From contig NZ_CP039456.1 of NCBI RefSeq assembly GCF_006974145.1, positions 1,208,001-1,272,000 of the forward strand: a DNA stretch of 64,000 nucleotides, read 5' to 3'. A program made the translations under genes and the position numbers. Within the stretch, counting starts at the first letter, position 1. The number at the start of each line of letters is the position of its first letter. The stretch comes from Changchengzhania lutea. Lineage in GTDB: Bacteria; Bacteroidota; Bacteroidia; Flavobacteriales; Flavobacteriaceae. The notes under the pieces were generated by a model. It did no database searches. It was given only the letters and a program-made list of their open reading frames with translations, and was not told the DNA's origin. This document shows positions 61,061-64,000 of the stretch, in pieces.

Positions 61061-61070
61061 GTTTGCCCTG
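61051..61070 (-). repeat. IS right terminal inverted repeat
   Basis: aaaagtgtgagtttgccctg; contains the transposase stop codon. Confidence 0.95.
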
Positions 61071-61079
61071 GTAATAATT
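61071..61079 (+). repeat. Target-site duplication, right copy
   Basis: gtaataatt directly after the right inverted repeat. The following 61080-61409 is an AT-rich gene-free stretch in which I see no structure beyond the presumed umuDC promoter region. Confidence 0.85.
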
Positions 61080-61409
61080 TTAAATAACTTATTGACTCAA
61101 ATAGAGTAAAGTATTCCTTAAATAAAAAAATGACCTTACATTTTTAGAAATATATACGAATCACCATTTAAAAATTGTACGTGGTATTCTAAAATATTGA
61201 TACTCAAAACCAAACGAAAACATTAAAATAAAATTTAAAATTATTTGTATTTCATGCTTTAAAAATACAGTCGCATTACTTTTTCAAGTAACTTTAAAGC
61301 TATGAAATAAGCCATAATAACTATTTTATTACCTACTGAAATGAGGGTTGGCCAAAGATACCTACATACCAACAGAAAGGTCTAAACCATAGAAAATAAA
61401 AATAAACAG

Positions 61410-61775
61410 ATGAAAACGCTCCAAGTAAATTTGATAGAAAAATCAAAAAAAAATTATAGAGTTTCCCGACCTACACAAACCGGGTTTTCTAGTCCTGCAA
61501 CACATTATAATGAACCAAGGGTGGATTTAAATGACGTGTTAATTGAAAATGCATCTGCCACCTTTTATGTAAGAGCAGTTGATGATAGTTTCAATGCGTT
61601 TGATATTTATAAGAATGATGTGTTGATTATTGACAAGTCCCTAACTCCAAAACACAATCAATTGGTTATTGCTATTCGAGATGATGCCTTCAAGATAATT
61701 AGAATTGTTGCAGAAGCCACTACTGAACTTCAAATTTGGGGTGTTATTACATACATTATAAAATCGGTTAAATAG
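61410..61775 (+). CDS. umuD: UmuD-like protein lacking the self-cleavage residues
   Basis: 121 residues. It aligns without gaps to E. coli UmuD over the first 99 positions: TGFSSPATHYNEPRVDLN (24-41) for CGFPSPAADYVEQRIDLN, and DDS (58-60) for GDS. Ser60 is kept, but the cleavage-site Cys24 is Thr and the catalytic Lys97 is Ile (FKIIRI for FTVKKL). About 18-20 residues of the usual loop between there and the final WGVITYIIKSVK are missing. It is co-transcribed with umuC (1 base apart). It probably acts uncleaved, or is decaying; the intact frame and coupling to umuC favour retained use. Confidence 0.85.
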   Translation: MKTLQVNLIEKSKKNYRVSRPTQTGFSSPATHYNEPRVDLNDVLIENASATFYVRAVDDSFNAFDIYKNDVLIIDKSLTPKHNQLVIAIRDDAFKIIRIVAEATTELQIWGVITYIIKSVK

Positions 61776-61776
61776 T

Positions 61777-63084
61777 ATGATTGCGTTGGTAGATTGCAAT
61801 AGTTTTTACGCCTCTTGCGAACAGGTCTTTAGACCCGATTTGCAACATAAGCCCGTAGTGGTGTTAAGCAATAACGATGGGTGCATTATCGCCGCCAATA
61901 AAGAAGCAAAGACCTTAACGGAAATTCCCATGTTTCAACCAGTATTCAAAATAAAAAAAATATTGGATTTGCATAACGTGGTTTGTTTTTCTTCAAATTA
62001 TACACTTTACAGCGATATGTCCCGTAGGGTTATGGATACGTTAAAAACATTTTCCCCTTTAGTGGAAGAATACAGTATTGATGAAAGCTTTGTGGATTTA
62101 TCCTTTTACCATCCAGAAGAATTGGTCGAGATAGCCCACAAAATAAAAGATATCATTTACAAAAATACCGGCATTCCTGTTGGCGTGGGTATTGCAAAAA
62201 CAAAATCCTTAGCAAAATTAGCCAATAAATTTGCAAAGAAAATTCCTGAGAACGATAATGTGTTTGTCATAGATTCCGATGAAAAAAGAAACTATCTACT
62301 CCAAAGTCTAAAAGTAAAAGACATTTGGGGCGTGGGCAGAAAACATGCCATTCGTTTAAACAATAAAAATATTACTACCGCTTTGGAATTCGCAAACTTA
62401 CCAGTAGCGTGGATTAGAAAAGAGATGACGGTGATTGGCGAACGCTTATGGAGGGAATTGAATAATATGTCCTGTTTGGAAATGCTAAGCGTCCCTCATG
62501 CCAAAAAAGGTATTGGTACGGCAAAATCCTTCGGGAAAAAATTAACCGATTACCATTTAATTGCTGAAAGTTGTAGCTATTACGTCGCCGAAGTAGCCGA
62601 TTTATTACGACAACAACAAAGTGCCGCCTCCCAAATAGAAGTATTTTTAACCACCAATTATCATAGCGATACCGATAAGCAATACCAGAATAAAATCATC
62701 ATCGCATTGGATAGCCCCACAAATAGTACCATCGTATTAACCCAAAAAGCCTTGATGGGACTTAAGAAAATATTTAAATCTGGTTATCGTTACAAAAAGG
62801 TGGGCATAAACTTATCCCAGTTAGTCCCCGAAAACCAAATACAGATGAATTTGTTTACGCCATATCACAAAAGCGAAAGTAAAGAACTCACCCAGGTTAT
62901 GGACGCCATAAACAGTAAATATGGAAAAAACAAGGTGAAATTAGCTACTGTTGGTAACCGTGAAAACGAATGGGCACTTATTAAAGAACATCGAAGCCCC
63001 AGATATACCACACAATGGCACGAACTACTCACTATTGGAAAACCTTCACGCTCAGCTTGCTCTAAAGACACGATTAGTTCATAA
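61777..63084 (+). CDS. umuC: DNA polymerase V catalytic subunit UmuC (Y-family)
   Basis: Translesion DNA synthesis. 435 residues, complete. Palm metals: Asp6 (ALVDCNSFYASCEQVF) and Asp102-Glu103 (SIDESFVDL). Other landmarks are VLSNNDGCIIAANKEAK (29-45), TGIPVGVGIAKTKSLAKLANKFAK (about 131-154) with the WGVGRKH helix-hairpin-helix, and a C-terminal UmuC-type DUF4113 extension (KVKLATVGNRENEWALIKEHRSPRYTTQW). Confidence 0.95.
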   Translation: MIALVDCNSFYASCEQVFRPDLQHKPVVVLSNNDGCIIAANKEAKTLTEIPMFQPVFKIKKILDLHNVVCFSSNYTLYSDMSRRVMDTLKTFSPLVEEYSIDESFVDLSFYHPEELVEIAHKIKDIIYKNTGIPVGVGIAKTKSLAKLANKFAKKIPENDNVFVIDSDEKRNYLLQSLKVKDIWGVGRKHAIRLNNKNITTALEFANLPVAWIRKEMTVIGERLWRELNNMSCLEMLSVPHAKKGIGTAKSFGKKLTDYHLIAESCSYYVAEVADLLRQQQSAASQIEVFLTTNYHSDTDKQYQNKIIIALDSPTNSTIVLTQKALMGLKKIFKSGYRYKKVGINLSQLVPENQIQMNLFTPYHKSESKELTQVMDAINSKYGKNKVKLATVGNRENEWALIKEHRSPRYTTQWHELLTIGKPSRSACSKDTISS

Positions 63085-63165
63085 AATTTCGCGTAAAAGG
63101 GCAAATTTAGTTCGATTAAGCTAATAATATAATCTTTTAAAATAAGTTACGAGAAGTGTCCTTAT

Positions 63166-63173
63166 TAACTTTG
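63166..63173 (+). promoter_or_regulatory. -7 box TAACTTTG of the tamB-like gene
   Basis: Perfect TAnnTTTG, 19 bases before the TTG start at 63193. Confidence 0.45.
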
Positions 63174-63192
63174 TAAATTCGGAGATATAAAA

Positions 63193-64000
63193 TTGAGCAA
63201 AAATAAGGACATAGACAAACAACATGCATTTTTTAAAAAAAACCGAGCCTTAAGGCGATTGGGCAGGGTGATATTGGGCATACTCATCTTTTTTGTGCTT
63301 ATCGTTTTGTTTATTCGTAGTCCATGGGGACAAGATATTATTAAAGAGCGTTTGGTTTCTTATATTTCTGATAAAACCCATACCGAAGTATCTATAGACA
63401 GACTTTTTTTAACCTTTGACGGCGATATACAATTAGACGGACTTTATCTGGAAGACAAACAGGGTGATACACTTATTTACTCCAAAACTTTAGAAGCCAA
63501 TATTGCACTTTGGGAAATTATCCGAGGCCGTGGCATGGGCGTAGACGCATTGGACTGGGAAGGGGTTAGGGCAAATATTACTAGAAAAGATACCATTACC
63601 GGCTATAATTTTGAATTTTTAATGGATGCTTTGTCGGCATCAAACCCTTCAACTCCAATAGATACTACCGCAACTCCTATGCATATTGTTATAGGCGACC
63701 TGCGCTTAAACGATTTTAAGGTGGTTTATAATGATGCAGTTGTAGGTATTGATAGCTATTATGTATTCGACGCTTTAAATGCTGACATGGAAATAACGGA
63801 TATAGAAACCATGGAATTTGCCGCTTCTAATTTTGAATTGGAAAACGCCAATATAAAAATTGTTAAAAAACCCATAGCAGCTACCCAAGATGATAGTGTA
63901 CCACTGCCTAAACTGTCTTCTGAAAAATTCTTCTTAAAAAACGTAAAATTCAATTATCAATCTTATGTAGACCGGATTGAATTTGATGCTAACTTTTCTG
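63193..64000 (+). CDS. tamB: TamB-like translocation/assembly module protein (N-terminal part)
   Basis: Runs off the right edge. Starts at TTG 63193 (MSKNKDIDKQ); no in-frame ATG precedes the signal anchor. One TM anchor at about 23-41 (RVILGILIFFVLIVLFI), then the AsmA/TamB-like opening SPWGQDIIKERLVSYISDK followed by TEVSIDRLFLTFDGDIQLDGLYLED. TamB proteins span the periplasm and move outer-membrane lipids or proteins. About 269 codons are visible of a protein usually over 1300. Confidence 0.85.
   Translation, partial: MSKNKDIDKQHAFFKKNRALRRLGRVILGILIFFVLIVLFIRSPWGQDIIKERLVSYISDKTHTEVSIDRLFLTFDGDIQLDGLYLEDKQGDTLIYSKTLEANIALWEIIRGRGMGVDALDWEGVRANITRKDTITGYNFEFLMDALSASNPSTPIDTTATPMHIVIGDLRLNDFKVVYNDAVVGIDSYYVFDALNADMEITDIETMEFAASNFELENANIKIVKKPIAATQDDSVPLPKLSSEKFFLKNVKFNYQSYVDRIEFDANFS

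Larger units (their letters stand above)
59812..61070 (+). mobile_element. Complete ISAs1-family insertion sequence
   Basis: 1259 bp. Perfect 20-bp terminal inverted repeats (cagggcaaactcacactttt at 59812-59831 and its complement at 61051-61070) flank one intact transposase gene. A 9-bp direct duplication gtaataatt lies on each side. The transposase stop codon falls inside the right inverted repeat. Confidence 0.95.

Overview
The window is chromosomal DNA from a Bacteroidota bacterium, most likely a marine member of the Flavobacteriaceae. The evidence is the AT-rich composition, many TAnnTTTG-type -7 promoter boxes, weak Shine-Dalgarno sites, and family-typical genes: archaeal/eukaryal-type GlyRS, ATP-dependent PEP carboxykinase, DUF4271, DUF4296, DUF3098, DUF3127, DUF4301, a group II GGGP synthase, and TonB receptors with an N-terminal carboxypeptidase-like domain. 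No rRNA, tRNA or CRISPR array was seen.

Layout. 1-12 kb: LuxE-like acyl-protein synthetase, YHS protein, tyrS, an SDR, a DUF4296 / dihydroorotase / polyprenol-phosphate-mannose synthase operon, DUF4271-hemD, pckA, DUF423 and saccharopine dehydrogenase. 12-31 kb: a structured interspersed repeat, an Lrp regulator, glyS, comF, an Ig-like lipoprotein, an omega-amidase/aminotransferase pair, a membrane MutS-like ATPase, a BI-1 protein, a Zn protease, ald, SemiSWEET, a heavily expanded leuS, an EamA exporter, ftsX and DUF3098. 31.3-39.9 kb: a catabolic locus (TonB receptor, GH63 glycosyl-glycerate hydrolase, GNAT, Na+ symporter, glycerate kinase, divergent LacI) that sits between DUF3098 and uppP-truB. 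40-49.5 kb: uppP-truB-TonB-like protein, thioredoxin-like protein, tag, aat, flavin reductase, histidine kinase, HIT and greA. 49.6-57 kb: a TPP-riboswitch-controlled TonB receptor with arfB, DUF4301, a NadR-like kinase, PnuC/PnuT and a thiamine-binding protein, then GGGP synthase and a PPTase. 57-64 kb: ahcY, a repeat array, an orphan vsr, an intact ISAs1-family element with target duplication, umuDC, and the start of tamB.

Most notable points. (1) LeuRS carries an in-frame DUF559 nuclease-like domain bounded by inverted copies of a C-rich palindromic repeat, and two further copies of that repeat are read through in frame elsewhere in the gene. (2) The 31.3-39.9 kb locus reads as a complete route for mannosylglycerate (the red-algal solute digeneaside) or glucosylglycerate: outer-membrane uptake, inner-membrane symport, hydrolysis to sugar plus glycerate, and phosphorylation of glycerate, with a LacI regulator and a perfect LacI operator. 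(3) A TPP riboswitch with an unusually long P3 arm controls a TonB receptor next to PnuT-like and thiamine-binding genes. (4) UmuD aligns without gaps to E. coli numbering over its first 99 residues but has Thr24 instead of Cys and Ile97 instead of the catalytic Lys, so it probably cannot self-cleave. (5) Several families of interspersed dyad repeats occupy the intergenic regions.
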